Positions 7,791 through 15,786 of a stretch of 64,000 bases of DNA are shown here, one piece after another. How positions within the stretch are numbered: the first letter of the stretch is position 1; each line of letters starts with the position of its first letter. The DNA is taken from contig PMOS01000031.1 in assembly GCA_003161435.1 (NCBI GenBank), positions 62,001 through 126,000 on the forward strand, read 5' to 3'. This stretch comes from Vulcanimicrobiota bacterium (lineage in GTDB: Bacteria; Vulcanimicrobiota; Vulcanimicrobiia; Vulcanimicrobiales; Vulcanimicrobiaceae). The notes under the pieces are model-generated. The model had not been told where the DNA came from. It searched no databases and saw only the letters and a list, made by a program, of their open reading frames with translations. The position numbers and the translations under genes were made by a program.

Positions 7791-9046
7791 CCTCCGCCGT
7801 CCAGCCGCAGCACGGCGTCGGCGGCCAGCACGGCACCCAGGGCCGCGTGCTCGGCGGTCACGCCGCCCTGCAGGTAGACTTCGTACGGGGCGCGCAGCGG
7901 CGCGTCGCACGACAGCTCGATCGTCGCCCCGCTCACGAAGGATCCGCTCGACATGATCACTGGGTCGACGTAGCCGGGGACCGGGCCGGGCTCGGGCGCG
8001 AAGCGCGCGTTGACCGGCATCGCCCGCTGCAGACCGCGCGCGAACGCGATAAGCCGCGGGCGCGAACCCAGCCGGATCGCCTGCACGATGTCGGTTCGCG
8101 GCTCACCCGCACGCGGGTCGACCGGGAACCCGAGCTCCGCAAACAACGCTGCGGCGAAGTCGAGGCCGCGCAGCGCTTCGGCGACGACGAGCGGCGCGTA
8201 GAACAGCCCTTGCACCAGCGCTCGGCCGAACCCCAGCGTGGGTCCGAGTCCGGCCCCGATCCCGGGCGCGAAGACGCGCGCCGCGATGCGCTCGATCGTT
8301 TCGGCCGAGCCCGCGAGGTAACCGCCGGCCGGGGCCAGCCCGCCGCCGAGGTTCTTGATGAGCGAACCGGCGAGCACGTCGGCACCGGCTTCGAGCGGCT
8401 CGCGTTCTTCGACCAGCTCACCGTAGCAGTTGTCGACGAACACGACGGCGTCGCGGTGTGCGTCGCGCACGACCGCGACCAGCGCCCCGATCGCGTCGAT
8501 CGACAACGAGCGCCGCGCGGCGTAACCGCGGGAGCGCTGAACGAACACGACCGCGGGCCGGTGCGCTCGCAGCGCGTCGGCCAACGCGCCGTGATCCGTC
8601 TCGCCTCCGCCGGTGCGCGGCACCTCGACGTACCGCACGCCGCGCGAAACCAGCGAATGCGGTGCGGTCGAGATCGCATGCCGCAGCGTGTCGTACGGCG
8701 CCCCGTTCGCGGCGAGCAGCGTCGCGCCGGGCGGGACGAGCGCGTCCAAACCGGCGACGATCGCGTGCGTGCCGCTGACGATCGAGAGCCGCGCGAGGAC
8801 GCGCTCCGCGCGCAGCACGCGCGCCAGCAACGATTCGTAGCGCTCGCGCGCCTGGTCGTCGTAGCCGTAACCGGTCGTGCCGGCCAGGTCGCTCTCGGCG
8901 ATACCTTCGTCGAGGAACGCGCGCAGCACGCGCGCGCGCACGCCGACCGCGCGGGCATCGCGCCGCTCGAGCCACGACTGCACGCGGCCTGCCGCGTCGC
9001 GCACGCGCGCGCCGACCGCGATATCGCCCAGCAGCGTATCGATCAT
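7787..9046 (-). CDS. methionine gamma-lyase-like PLP enzyme (aluminium-resistance/YnbB family)
   Basis: 419 residues. Fold-type I PLP enzyme of the family annotated as aluminium resistance protein or methionine gamma-lyase family (YnbB-like). Marks: GTTGYGYDDQARERYESLLA near the N-terminus, SGTHAI, VDNCYGELVEEREPLEAGAD with the cofactor aspartate region, and GSLIKNLGGGLAPAGGYLAG carrying the PLP lysine. The C-terminus SFVSGATIELSCDAPLRAPY is typical. The family may cleave sulfur amino acids; the physiological substrate is not established. The start overlaps the stop of the upstream PTS IIC gene by 4 bp (ATGA). Confidence 0.9.
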   Translation of the reverse strand: MIDTLLGDIAVGARVRDAAGRVQSWLERRDARAVGVRARVLRAFLDEGIAESDLAGTTGYGYDDQARERYESLLARVLRAERVLARLSIVSGTHAIVAGLDALVPPGATLLAANGAPYDTLRHAISTAPHSLVSRGVRYVEVPRTGGGETDHGALADALRAHRPAVVFVQRSRGYAARRSLSIDAIGALVAVVRDAHRDAVVFVDNCYGELVEEREPLEAGADVLAGSLIKNLGGGLAPAGGYLAGSAETIERIAARVFAPGIGAGLGPTLGFGRALVQGLFYAPLVVAEALRGLDFAAALFAELGFPVDPRAGEPRTDIVQAIRLGSRPRLIAFARGLQRAMPVNARFAPEPGPVPGYVDPVIMSSGSFVSGATIELSCDAPLRAPYEVYLQGGVTAEHAALGAVLAADAVLRLDGGG

Positions 9047-10335
9047 GACGCGGCACGCGCCGCTTCGAGCCGCTCGTAGACGCGCACGAACGGCAGCCAG
9101 ATCGCGCCGGCGACGGCGACGTTCACCACGACGAGCACGCAGGCGCGCCAATCGAACGTCGCCAGAAAGACGCTGACCAGCGTCGGGATCGACGACGGCA
9201 CGTAGAAGATCGGACGCCCCACCCAGCCCAGCGCCAGCGCGGCGTACGTCAGCGACGACAGCACGACCGGGGACAGCACGAACGGCACGGCGAGGACCGG
9301 GTTGTACGCGATCGGCAGGCCGAACATCACCGGTTCGTTGACGTTGATCAGCGACGGCACGATCGTCGCGAACGCGAAGGTGCGCAACCGCCGGACGCGA
9401 CTGCGCAGCAACAGCAGGACCAGCGGCAGCGTGGCACCGGCGCCGCCGGGGAAGACGAACAAGAACGTCGAGACGACGACGATGTGCGGGATCGGCTCGT
9501 GCCGTGCGGCGGCCGCGGTGTTCGCCGCCTGCAGCGTCAAGTACACCGGCAACACGATCGCGGCGAACAACGCGGGGCCGTGGATCCCGACCAGCCACAG
9601 CGCCGACTCGATCGCGGTGATCAGCGCGAGCGCCGCCCAGCTGTCGCCCAGCGTCGCCAGCGGCGCGATCGCGCTCGACAACGCCGCGGCGAGCGAGAAG
9701 TGCGCAGCGTACAGAAGGCCCGCGAGCAGGCACACCGCCGCGCCGCCGGCCACCTCGCCGGCGCCGGGACCGAACCGCCGGCGGCCGAGCGCGATCGCGC
9801 CGGCAACCGCGAGGCTGACGACGATCGCGGTGAACAGACCGCTCGCGCCGAGCGTCGTCGCGAACGCCCCGAGCCCGCTCGTGCCCCGCGACGCGGCGAA
9901 TGCGACGATCGCACGCACCGCGTCGCGCGGCATCGCGAGCCAGAACGTCAGCAGCGCGAAACCGATCGCCGGCGCGGGCGGCAGGCGCAGACGGACGGCC
10001 AGCCGCAGCGAGAGCGCGAGCACCATGACGACCGACGCGATCGAGAACGCGCTCGGGATGACGTCGCGAACCCGCGTCCCCAGCGACGCCCAGCCGCGCA
10101 ACGCCTCCGCCTGCGCAGAGCTCGTCGAGGGGGCCAAGACCAGCGCCACGATTGCGACCACGACCGCGGCCAGCGCGACGGGCAAGGACTCGCGCAGCGC
10201 GCCGACCGCGGGCGCCTCCGCGAACCGCTGGGCGTATGGTGCGACGGCGCGCTCGAAACGCGCGATCGCGCCATCGCCCGGGACCGCATTAAAGCCTTCG
10301 GATGACGGCTTCGACTCGGCCGATGATGGTGACAT
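9043..10335 (-). CDS. PTS IIC-type sugar permease (lactose/cellobiose family), orphan
   Basis: 430 residues with about ten hydrophobic segments and the family signature NVNEPVMFGLPIAYNPVLAV, the EIIC substrate-site loop of the lactose/cellobiose family. A second landmark is WLVGIHGPALF. It is an inner-membrane protein for transport (in a PTS: with phosphorylation) of a di- or oligosaccharide. No EIIA, EIIB, HPr or EI gene is seen in this window, so its energy coupling is unclear. The only usable start, ATG 10335, lies 47 bp inside the 3' end of lexA; no later ATG or GTG exists before the first membrane helix. Confidence 0.85.
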   Translation of the reverse strand: MSPSSAESKPSSEGFNAVPGDGAIARFERAVAPYAQRFAEAPAVGALRESLPVALAAVVVAIVALVLAPSTSSAQAEALRGWASLGTRVRDVIPSAFSIASVVMVLALSLRLAVRLRLPPAPAIGFALLTFWLAMPRDAVRAIVAFAASRGTSGLGAFATTLGASGLFTAIVVSLAVAGAIALGRRRFGPGAGEVAGGAAVCLLAGLLYAAHFSLAAALSSAIAPLATLGDSWAALALITAIESALWLVGIHGPALFAAIVLPVYLTLQAANTAAAARHEPIPHIVVVSTFLFVFPGGAGATLPLVLLLLRSRVRRLRTFAFATIVPSLINVNEPVMFGLPIAYNPVLAVPFVLSPVVLSSLTYAALALGWVGRPIFYVPSSIPTLVSVFLATFDWRACVLVVVNVAVAGAIWLPFVRVYERLEAARAAS

Positions 10336-10903
10336 CGTCGGCGTAGATTGGCTCCATGGTTGCGTTCTCCGGCTGGAGCCGCACGCGCCCGTGCTCGCGG
10401 TAGAAGCGCTTCACGGTGGCCTCGCCCTCGATCATCGCAACGACGATCTCGCCGTTCTCGGCCGAGGGCTGCGGCTCGACGACGATCAGATCGCCGTCGA
10501 GGATAGCCGCCTCGATCATCGAGTCGCCCTTGACGCGCAAAAGGAACCCACCCGAGCGGGGCGCCCACGATGCCGGCAGGACGAAATGATCCTCGAGGTT
10601 CTCGCTCGCGGTGATCGGCACGCCGGCGGCGACGCGGCCCACCACCGGCAGCGTGACCGACTCGACGTGGCGCGCCGCGCCCGCGGCGGGCGCCGCGACC
10701 AGCGCACGAGGCTTGGTCGGGTCGCGCCTGAGCAAGCCGCGACGCTCGAGCGTCTTGAGGTGCGACTGCACCGTGGAAGACGACGAGAGGCCGACGCGTT
10801 CGCCGATCTCGCGAACCGACGGCGGGTACCCTTGTTCCGCCGTGAACTCGCGGATCACTTCGAGGATCCGCTGCTGCTTCTCCGTCGCGGCCCGTTCGGC
10901 CAT
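10289..10903 (-). CDS. lexA: LexA, SOS response repressor
   Basis: 204 residues. N-terminal winged helix-turn-helix (residues 1-70: QRILEVIREF, PPSVREIGERVGLSS, VQSHLKTLERRG) binds SOS operators. The C-terminal S24 peptidase domain has the Ala93-Gly94 self-cleavage site (GRVAAGVP), nucleophile Ser128 (VKGDSM) and general base Lys165 (ATVKRFY). On DNA damage RecA filaments trigger self-cleavage. The ATG at 10903 has an excellent GGAGGG site. The intergenic region toward the divergent LysM gene carries two LexA-type boxes, so the gene is probably autoregulated. The 3' end overlaps the downstream PTS gene. Confidence 0.97.
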   Translation of the reverse strand: MAERAATEKQQRILEVIREFTAEQGYPPSVREIGERVGLSSSSTVQSHLKTLERRGLLRRDPTKPRALVAAPAAGAARHVESVTLPVVGRVAAGVPITASENLEDHFVLPASWAPRSGGFLLRVKGDSMIEAAILDGDLIVVEPQPSAENGEIVVAMIEGEATVKRFYREHGRVRLQPENATMEPIYADDVTIIGRVEAVIRRL

Positions 10904-10994
10904 TGTCCCTCCAAAGAGAATGCCACCCAGTAGGCACAGCAACATGTGATGCTGGCCATACGACGCCGGTGTTGGCGCCGCGTTGATTGCGGGC

Positions 10995-11024
10995 ATCTTA
11001 GCACAGATGCACGGCGCGGAGCAA
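10995..11024 (-). promoter_or_regulatory. predicted lexA promoter
   Basis: On the minus strand TTGCTC (11019-11024) and TAAGAT (10995-11000) are separated by 18 bp and face lexA. The -35 element overlaps the end of the LexA box at 11022-11035. Inferred from sequence only. Confidence 0.5.
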
Positions 11025-11035
11025 ACATACGTTCG
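11022..11035. promoter_or_regulatory. LexA (SOS) box 1
   Basis: CAAACATACGTTCG matches the Gram-positive/actinobacterial operator CGAAC-N4-GTTCG at all positions but one (CAAAC for CGAAC). It overlaps the predicted -35 of lexA and lies just upstream of the -35 of the LysM gene. Confidence 0.8.
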
Positions 11036-11042
11036 ACATACC

Positions 11043-11071
11043 TTGACGGCCGGCGAGCGCCTTGGTACCAT
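11043..11071 (+). promoter_or_regulatory. predicted promoter of the LysM gene
   Basis: TTGACG at 11043-11048 and TACCAT at 11066-11071 with 17 bp between them. Transcription would begin near 11078, inside the second LexA box. Confidence 0.6.
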
Positions 11072-11079
11072 ATGGGGGA

Positions 11080-11093
11080 CGAACGAGCGTTCG
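11080..11093. promoter_or_regulatory. LexA (SOS) box 2, perfect palindrome
   Basis: CGAACGAGCGTTCG is an exact CGAAC-N4-GTTCG inverted repeat. It covers the expected transcription start of the LysM gene and ends 29 bp before its ATG, an ideal place for repression. Confidence 0.85.
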
Positions 11094-11122
11094 GCCCAAT
11101 ATCTAGGGGGACACTGATCACT

Positions 11123-11407
11123 ATGTACGGGACGCGCAAATACAAACCGACCCTGATGCCGCTGGTCGCACTCGGCGCGCTCAGCCTGGCGGTGACGCTC
11201 CCAGCCCTCTCGAGCACGGTTCACGCCGCCCCAACCGTGGCGTACGCGACCGTCACGGTCCGCCCCGGCGACTCACTGTGGACCCTCGCGCAGCGCGGCA
11301 CCCCTGCCACCGGCGACGTCCAGTCCACCGTCGACGACATCATGGCCGCCAACCACCTCACCGGCGCCAACCTCGCCGTAGGCCAACACCTCCGCATCCC
11401 CCGCTAA
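11123..11407 (+). CDS. LysM-domain membrane/exported protein, predicted SOS-induced cell-division suppressor (YneA/DivS-like)
   Basis: 94 residues: a basic start, one hydrophobic segment (about residues 11-36, ending VHAAP) that is either a membrane anchor or a signal peptide, then one LysM peptidoglycan-binding domain (VTVRPGDSLWTLAQRG to VGQHLRIPR). The size, order and position directly divergent from lexA match known SOS division inhibitors: yneA in Bacillus, divS in Corynebacterium and Rv2719c/chiZ in Mycobacterium. Two LexA boxes precede it, so induction by DNA damage is likely. It could alternatively be an ordinary wall-binding lipoprotein-like factor. A terminator follows at 11457. Confidence 0.88.
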   Translation: MYGTRKYKPTLMPLVALGALSLAVTLPALSSTVHAAPTVAYATVTVRPGDSLWTLAQRGTPATGDVQSTVDDIMAANHLTGANLAVGQHLRIPR

Positions 11408-11456
11408 CCCAGGCCCAGCCCCCGAACCCCGCCAACCCGGTAGCCCGACCCCAACC

Positions 11457-11486
11457 AACAGCGCCCCCAAGGCGCTGTTTCATTTC
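11457..11486 (+). terminator. intrinsic terminator of the LysM gene
   Basis: A perfect 9-bp stem AACAGCGCC/GGCGCTGTT with a five-base loop, followed by TCATTT, 50 bp after the LysM stop codon. Confidence 0.8.
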
Positions 11487-11562
11487 CCCCCGCTTCCCCC
11501 CAGCCACGACCCCTGCTTGCCCCACGAGCGCACTCCGAACAAAACAATGCCGGGTTCGTCGG

Positions 11563-11581
11563 CCCTTCGCCAAGCTCAGGG
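11563..11581. repeat. dispersed repeat copy 3, palindromic form
   Basis: CCCTTCGCCAAGCTCAGGG with flanks that extend it to an inverted repeat: GTCGGCCCT (11558-11566) and AGGGCCGAC (11578-11586). Confidence 0.65.
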
Positions 11582-11618
11582 CCGACCGCGCGATACTCAC
11601 GCCCGCAGCGTCGCGCCG

Positions 11619-11642
11619 CCCTTCGACAAGCTCAGGGTGACA
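11619..11642. repeat. dispersed repeat copy 4
   Basis: CCCTTCGACAAGCTCAGGG followed by TGACA, the most typical copy. It stops 7 bp before the large inverted repeat. Confidence 0.8.
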
Positions 11643-11649
11643 AAGTGGA

Positions 11650-11796
11650 GGGGTGGAGCGGGTGGGTGTGCCTCACAGGGTACTCGCGAAGGAGCGAAGC
11701 CAGGATTGGCGAGAGCGACTGAGCGCCGTAGCGACCGAAGCGCAGGACTGCGCGAAGGGAGCGTGCCCAGTGAGGCACACCCACCCGCTCCACCCC
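11650..11796. repeat. 147-bp element bounded by 27-bp perfect inverted repeats
   Basis: The arms 11650-11676 (begins GGGGTGGAGCGGGTGGGTGT) and 11770-11796 are exact reverse complements. Pairing continues inward with one mismatch and GGG/CCC. The 93-bp interior contains several GAGCGAAG-like words. No coding potential. It could be a MITE-like non-autonomous element or a very strong hairpin; no target-site duplication is evident immediately outside the arms. Confidence 0.75.
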
Positions 11797-11845
11797 GAGC
11801 CCCACTCCTCAAAACCCGCGCGCCAAGAGCCAAGCGGAAAGCCGG

Positions 11846-11878
11846 AAAAAGAAAAGCGGCCCCGCCGAAGCGGAGCCG
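11846..11878 (-). terminator. intrinsic terminator of the first TonB-type receptor gene
   Basis: On the minus strand a 9-bp stem CGGCTCCGC/GCGGGGCCG (one G-T pair) closed by a TTCG tetraloop and followed by CTTTTCTTTTT, 30 bp after the receptor stop codon. Confidence 0.88.
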
Positions 11879-11907
11879 CCGATCATCCCTTTCAGGAGTA
11901 CGCGAGA

Positions 11908-14900
11908 CTAGATTTTGACGCGTGCCTCGACGTACACGTTTAAGGGAGGCGCTGCGCCGAAGCCCGGCCCGTAAGGGACGGTGAGGAGCGGCTGGAGCGT
12001 CTGGCCGGGGTTGTAGAAGTTCCCGATCGGCGGGATACCCGACCCGCCGACCGGTGTTCCGTACGCGCACGCACCCGAAACCGCCCACGGAACCTTGGAG
12101 CCGCCGAAGCAGGTGGCCGCGAGGTTGGCGAAGTTGGCGACGAGCGTCACGCGCTTGCTGAGGTCGTACGAGACCTGCATGTGGAGAATCAGCGTTGACG
12201 GGTCGACGAACGACCCGATCCCGTCGAAACGTCCGGTTTCCGGATTCGGAATGGCGATCGCACCGCCGCACGACGTCGCGTCGTACGGCGAGCCGCCGAC
12301 CGCGCCACCCGGGTAGCGTGGATCGCCGGTCGTGGATCCGCCGAGCACCGCACCGCACGTGGTCGGATTGATCCCCTGCGTGGTGATGGGGACGCCGTAC
12401 CGCTGGCCGGCCGAGAACTGCAGCGCAGGGGTGACCGACAAGCGATCCTTCTTGTACTGCAGCAGCAGCGTCGCGACGTAGGGTACCGCGTAGGACGTGT
12501 AACCGGCGCCGGCGACGGAGCTACTCGCGAACGTGCTGAACGGCGCGAAGTCGGCATTGGGGCTGAGCAATCCTTGCGGTGCCTCATTGTAGTACGGGTT
12601 CGCGACCGACCCGGCCGGGCACAACGGCGCCGGGGCACCGGCCGTCGTGTAGCACGGCGAGCCGGCCGTCGTACCGTTACCGGCCTTGGTGAACGCGTTG
12701 AACGCGTTGATCGTCGTATTGATCGCGCCGGAAACCGAGCTGCCGTTGAACACGTTGTACCGGATGTACGAGTTCGTGTAACCGAAGCTGAACTTCGCGG
12801 CGATCCCGTTGCGGCTGAAGTCGCCCTTGTCGATCTCGAGCTCGACGCCCTGCGAACGCTGGTTTCCGACATTGGCGCCGGAGACGAAGTTCGTGCGCTG
12901 GTCGAGGACGAAATCCTCGATCTGGTTCTGCGTCTGGCGCAAGAACGGCGTGAGCTTCAGCGACAGATCGCTACCCAGCTGCTTCTCTAACGAGATGTCG
13001 AAGTTGTTCGACTGCGGCGGGACGATCCTGTGCATGAACGTGTTGCCCAGACCGCCGCCCGCAAAGGAGACGAGCCCGGGAACCGCGTTCGGCTGCAGGT
13101 AGTTGTACTGCTCGAATGCGTCGAGCGGCGGCTGCCCGTACCGGCCGTAGCTGGCGCGGATCACCGTCGTCGGGTTGACGCTATACGTGAAGGCCACCCG
13201 CGGCTGGAAGACCGGGAACTGCTCGCTCTGCACCGAGTTCGGGTCGTACACCGTCGGGAGGCCACTGGCGGCAGCTTGGCTATTGTACGCCGCGAACAGG
13301 AACTGCCGGGCGGACGAGTTGTACGGGTTGTCCCCGATGAACTGATACGAGTCGTACCGGAACCCGAGGTCGACCGTGATCTTGTCGGTCGGCTTCCAGT
13401 TGTCGTTGATCGAGATCGCCCCGAAGTGCGGCGTCGCGTTGTTGAAGCTGGTCGCTTCCCCGTTGTTGATGACGAGGTACTGGCAGACCGACGTACCGCA
13501 CATCGTACCGACCGGAACGACCGGAGCCGTGCCCGCGTACGCCTTGGTCGTCGTCAGGAAGTTCGCGCCCCCAGCTCCCGTGTTGAAGGCCGTACCGACG
13601 TAGCAGTTCACGGGCGAGGCGACTCCGCCGCCGTATCCGTAGCACTGCCCCGTGCCGAGGTTGTTGGGATTGACGAGCACTGCGTACTGCGTCCCCGAGC
13701 CGAGCCACATGTTGGTGGCGTTCGCGCGGTACACGCTCGAGCTCGAGTAGTTGCCTTGCACCGTCAGCAGGTTCTTGTCGTTGATCTGATCGGAGAACTG
13801 GATGCTGAACCCGTGCGTGTGGCTGCCGACGTTGTAGTCGATCGCCCCCGAGACGCCGGCGGCGTAGCTGTTCAGATACGCGTTGGCCGAGTTGGGACTG
13901 TTCTCCAGCCAGTCGGAGTAGAACGTGTATCCGTAGACCCGGAGATACGCGTTGGTTCCGAAGTTGTGCTGGTACTGAGCCTTCACGATCCCTTGATCGA
14001 CTAAGAGGTTGTCTTCCATGTTCGGCTGGATCGGCGCGCCGAGTAGGCGTCCGGTCGGCGAGAACGGATACAGCGCGGGGACGACGCCGTTCGTGGCCGA
14101 GCCGATCGGCACGAGCGCGCCGGCCGGAGCGCCGACGTAGCTGAGCCGATCGTCGTACGACGGCGTGCCGTACCCGACCGCGTCGAGATAGGGTGCACCG
14201 CCGAGATCGTTGGCCGAGTTGTAATAGTTGCTCTGCAGCCCCGACGAATCCCACAGAAATTGCACGTCGTCGCGGTTACCGCTCTTCTGCGGGATGGCGA
14301 AATGCAGGTTGAGAACCGTGTCGCGCTCTTGGTCGCGCGACACGAACGGAGCCGCTTGGAAGTTTGCGAGGACGTAGGCCGGAGTCGCGCCGCCGTTCGT
14401 GTAATTGGCGCCCGACGGCGAATAGCACGACGGTGCCAGTGACCGACTGATCGTCGGCGTGCACGGCACGAGAGGGTCGCCCCAGGTCTGGCTCAACGAG
14501 GCTCCGTTGAACTGGTCGTAGGGGCGATAGTCCTCGTTGTAGCCGCCCGTTCCGAAATAGTACGTGAACGTGCGCGACGGCGTCGCGCCGCCGGTTTCGA
14601 ACGAGATCTTGTTGTAGTACGTCGGCGAGCCGACGCCGAGGTCGAGCGAACGATACGCCGGCAGCGTCCCGGTCCGGATGACCTGGTTGATGTAGCCGGA
14701 GATACCCTGGCCCTCGGAGTTCGACGGAGCGGCTCCGGTATAGACCTGGAGCTCCTGCTGGCCCAGCGAGGACAGCTTGCCCGACGGGTAGTTGTCGTAC
14801 GAGCGGTTGACCGGGACGCCGTCCAGCTCGTAACCGATCTGGTCGTAGTCGCCGCCGCGGATGCTGACGCCCGAGCCGGCGCCGATGTAGCCGTTCTCGC

Positions 14901-15432
14901 CCGCCGCGACGTACACGCCGGGGACGGTGGTGATCGCCGACCAGGCGCTGTTGAGCAACCCGCCGCCGCTCATCGTGGACGCCTTGTCCTGCGTCGTCGG
15001 ATTGATGGAGTAGACGTCCACCGTCGTGCCGGGTTTGACCAGCGCGGAGGCGGCGCGCGACGTCGTGTGACCGATCGTCGTCAGCGTGTTCGGCGTCAGC
15101 GTGATCGTCTGCGTCTGATCGGCCTGCACCGTGATGCCGGCGAGCTGGAACGCATCACGGCCTTGTGCGGCCGCGACGGTCAACGTATACGTGTCCGGAG
15201 CTAAGGAGAGAAACGCGAAGTGACCTGTGCCGTCTGAGGTGGTGGTCGCCGATTGCGAAGGACTCGCCGCGCTGACGGTCGCGCCGGAGATGGCCTTTTG
15301 GCTGGTGGCGTCTACTACGATCCCGGTGATCGAACCCGTCGTGCCTGCCAGAACGCTTGTCGTTCCCTGGAGCACGAACGCTACGAGCAACAGAACCGCG
15401 ACGACACCTCTTACTGAATGAGGTATGGCCAC
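11908..15432 (-). CDS. outer-membrane TonB-dependent receptor-like protein with N-terminal carboxypeptidase-regulatory domain
   Basis: 1174 residues. After a signal peptide (VVAVLLLVAFVLQGTTSVLA) comes a CarboxypepD-reg/CNA-B-like domain (GSITGIVVDATSQKAISGAT ... LAPDTYTLTV). A plug-like region follows (SIRGGDYDQIGYELDGVPVN, QELQVYTG) and then a long beta-barrel region full of aromatic alternating strands, ending in VNVYVEARVKI-like aromatic/charged residues. Such proteins sit in the outer membrane and take up large ligands with TonB energy. The substrate is unknown and no TonB/ExbBD gene is present here. I chose the second GTG (15432) because AGGAAAG is spaced correctly before it. A strong terminator follows. 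The second receptor at 30259-33228 has the same architecture. Confidence 0.9.
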   Translation of the reverse strand: MAIPHSVRGVVAVLLLVAFVLQGTTSVLAGTTGSITGIVVDATSQKAISGATVSAASPSQSATTTSDGTGHFAFLSLAPDTYTLTVAAAQGRDAFQLAGITVQADQTQTITLTPNTLTTIGHTTSRAASALVKPGTTVDVYSINPTTQDKASTMSGGGLLNSAWSAITTVPGVYVAAGENGYIGAGSGVSIRGGDYDQIGYELDGVPVNRSYDNYPSGKLSSLGQQELQVYTGAAPSNSEGQGISGYINQVIRTGTLPAYRSLDLGVGSPTYYNKISFETGGATPSRTFTYYFGTGGYNEDYRPYDQFNGASLSQTWGDPLVPCTPTISRSLAPSCYSPSGANYTNGGATPAYVLANFQAAPFVSRDQERDTVLNLHFAIPQKSGNRDDVQFLWDSSGLQSNYYNSANDLGGAPYLDAVGYGTPSYDDRLSYVGAPAGALVPIGSATNGVVPALYPFSPTGRLLGAPIQPNMEDNLLVDQGIVKAQYQHNFGTNAYLRVYGYTFYSDWLENSPNSANAYLNSYAAGVSGAIDYNVGSHTHGFSIQFSDQINDKNLLTVQGNYSSSSVYRANATNMWLGSGTQYAVLVNPNNLGTGQCYGYGGGVASPVNCYVGTAFNTGAGGANFLTTTKAYAGTAPVVPVGTMCGTSVCQYLVINNGEATSFNNATPHFGAISINDNWKPTDKITVDLGFRYDSYQFIGDNPYNSSARQFLFAAYNSQAAASGLPTVYDPNSVQSEQFPVFQPRVAFTYSVNPTTVIRASYGRYGQPPLDAFEQYNYLQPNAVPGLVSFAGGGLGNTFMHRIVPPQSNNFDISLEKQLGSDLSLKLTPFLRQTQNQIEDFVLDQRTNFVSGANVGNQRSQGVELEIDKGDFSRNGIAAKFSFGYTNSYIRYNVFNGSSVSGAINTTINAFNAFTKAGNGTTAGSPCYTTAGAPAPLCPAGSVANPYYNEAPQGLLSPNADFAPFSTFASSSVAGAGYTSYAVPYVATLLLQYKKDRLSVTPALQFSAGQRYGVPITTQGINPTTCGAVLGGSTTGDPRYPGGAVGGSPYDATSCGGAIAIPNPETGRFDGIGSFVDPSTLILHMQVSYDLSKRVTLVANFANLAATCFGGSKVPWAVSGACAYGTPVGGSGIPPIGNFYNPGQTLQPLLTVPYGPGFGAAPPLNVYVEARVKI

Positions 15433-15570
15433 GGGCACCTTTCCTTTCGAAGGGTGGGGGTGGCGTCTCGGCCAGGCTGCGAGATAACACACGGAAACCT
15501 CCGACCAACCTGATCAGACGCTGGCAGTCTTCTGGGAGCCCCGGCTCGCTCCCCTCCCGAGCGCGCAGGA

Positions 15571-15786
15571 CTATCGACCCGGTCGCTCCACGACCACGAC
15601 GCTGTGGCCGTCATGGCGGTCCAGGAAGGCCAGCCCCTCGTCCATCCAGCCGTCCAGCCCTGCTCCTAGGTGGCGCTGCACCTCCCGGACGACGTGGCGC
15701 CGGCTTCGCAGCCATTGGAGCTCGGCCCGCGTCGTCGGCAGCCAGACGGCGTCTTTACACTCCTCGCAGTGGAAGCCGAACCCCAC
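15571..15786 (-). CDS. small CxxC-containing hypothetical protein downstream of sucD
   Basis: 71 residues from a GTG that shares one base with the sucD stop (TAGTG). It has a single knuckle, [10 protein letters not shown], near the N-terminus (a half zinc ribbon, perhaps metal-binding as a dimer), then an Arg-rich helix ([20 protein letters not shown]) and an ending [19 protein letters not shown]. Tight coupling to sucCD and a sensible amino-acid composition support it as real. No family recognised. Confidence 0.6.
   Translation of the reverse strand: MGFGFHCEECKDAVWLPTTRAELQWLRSRRHVVREVQRHLGAGLDGWMDEGLAFLDRHDGHSVVVVERPGR

Larger units (their letters stand above)
11408..11907. other. 500-bp non-coding spacer rich in repeats and hairpins
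   Basis: No credible gene: the open frames here are Pro/Arg-rich and built from repeats. It holds the terminator of the LysM gene, two dispersed-repeat copies, a 147-bp inverted-repeat element, and the terminator of the leftward receptor gene. These are listed separately. Confidence 0.8.

Noticed and set aside
11517-11943. Small open frames in the spacer before the first receptor gene
   Set aside because: They are built from the dispersed repeat and the inverted-repeat element; no ribosome site and no protein-like pattern.
15534-15553. Hairpin GGGAGC/GCTCCC after the small CxxC gene
   Set aside because: Six-base stem, no T-tract; too weak to call a terminator.
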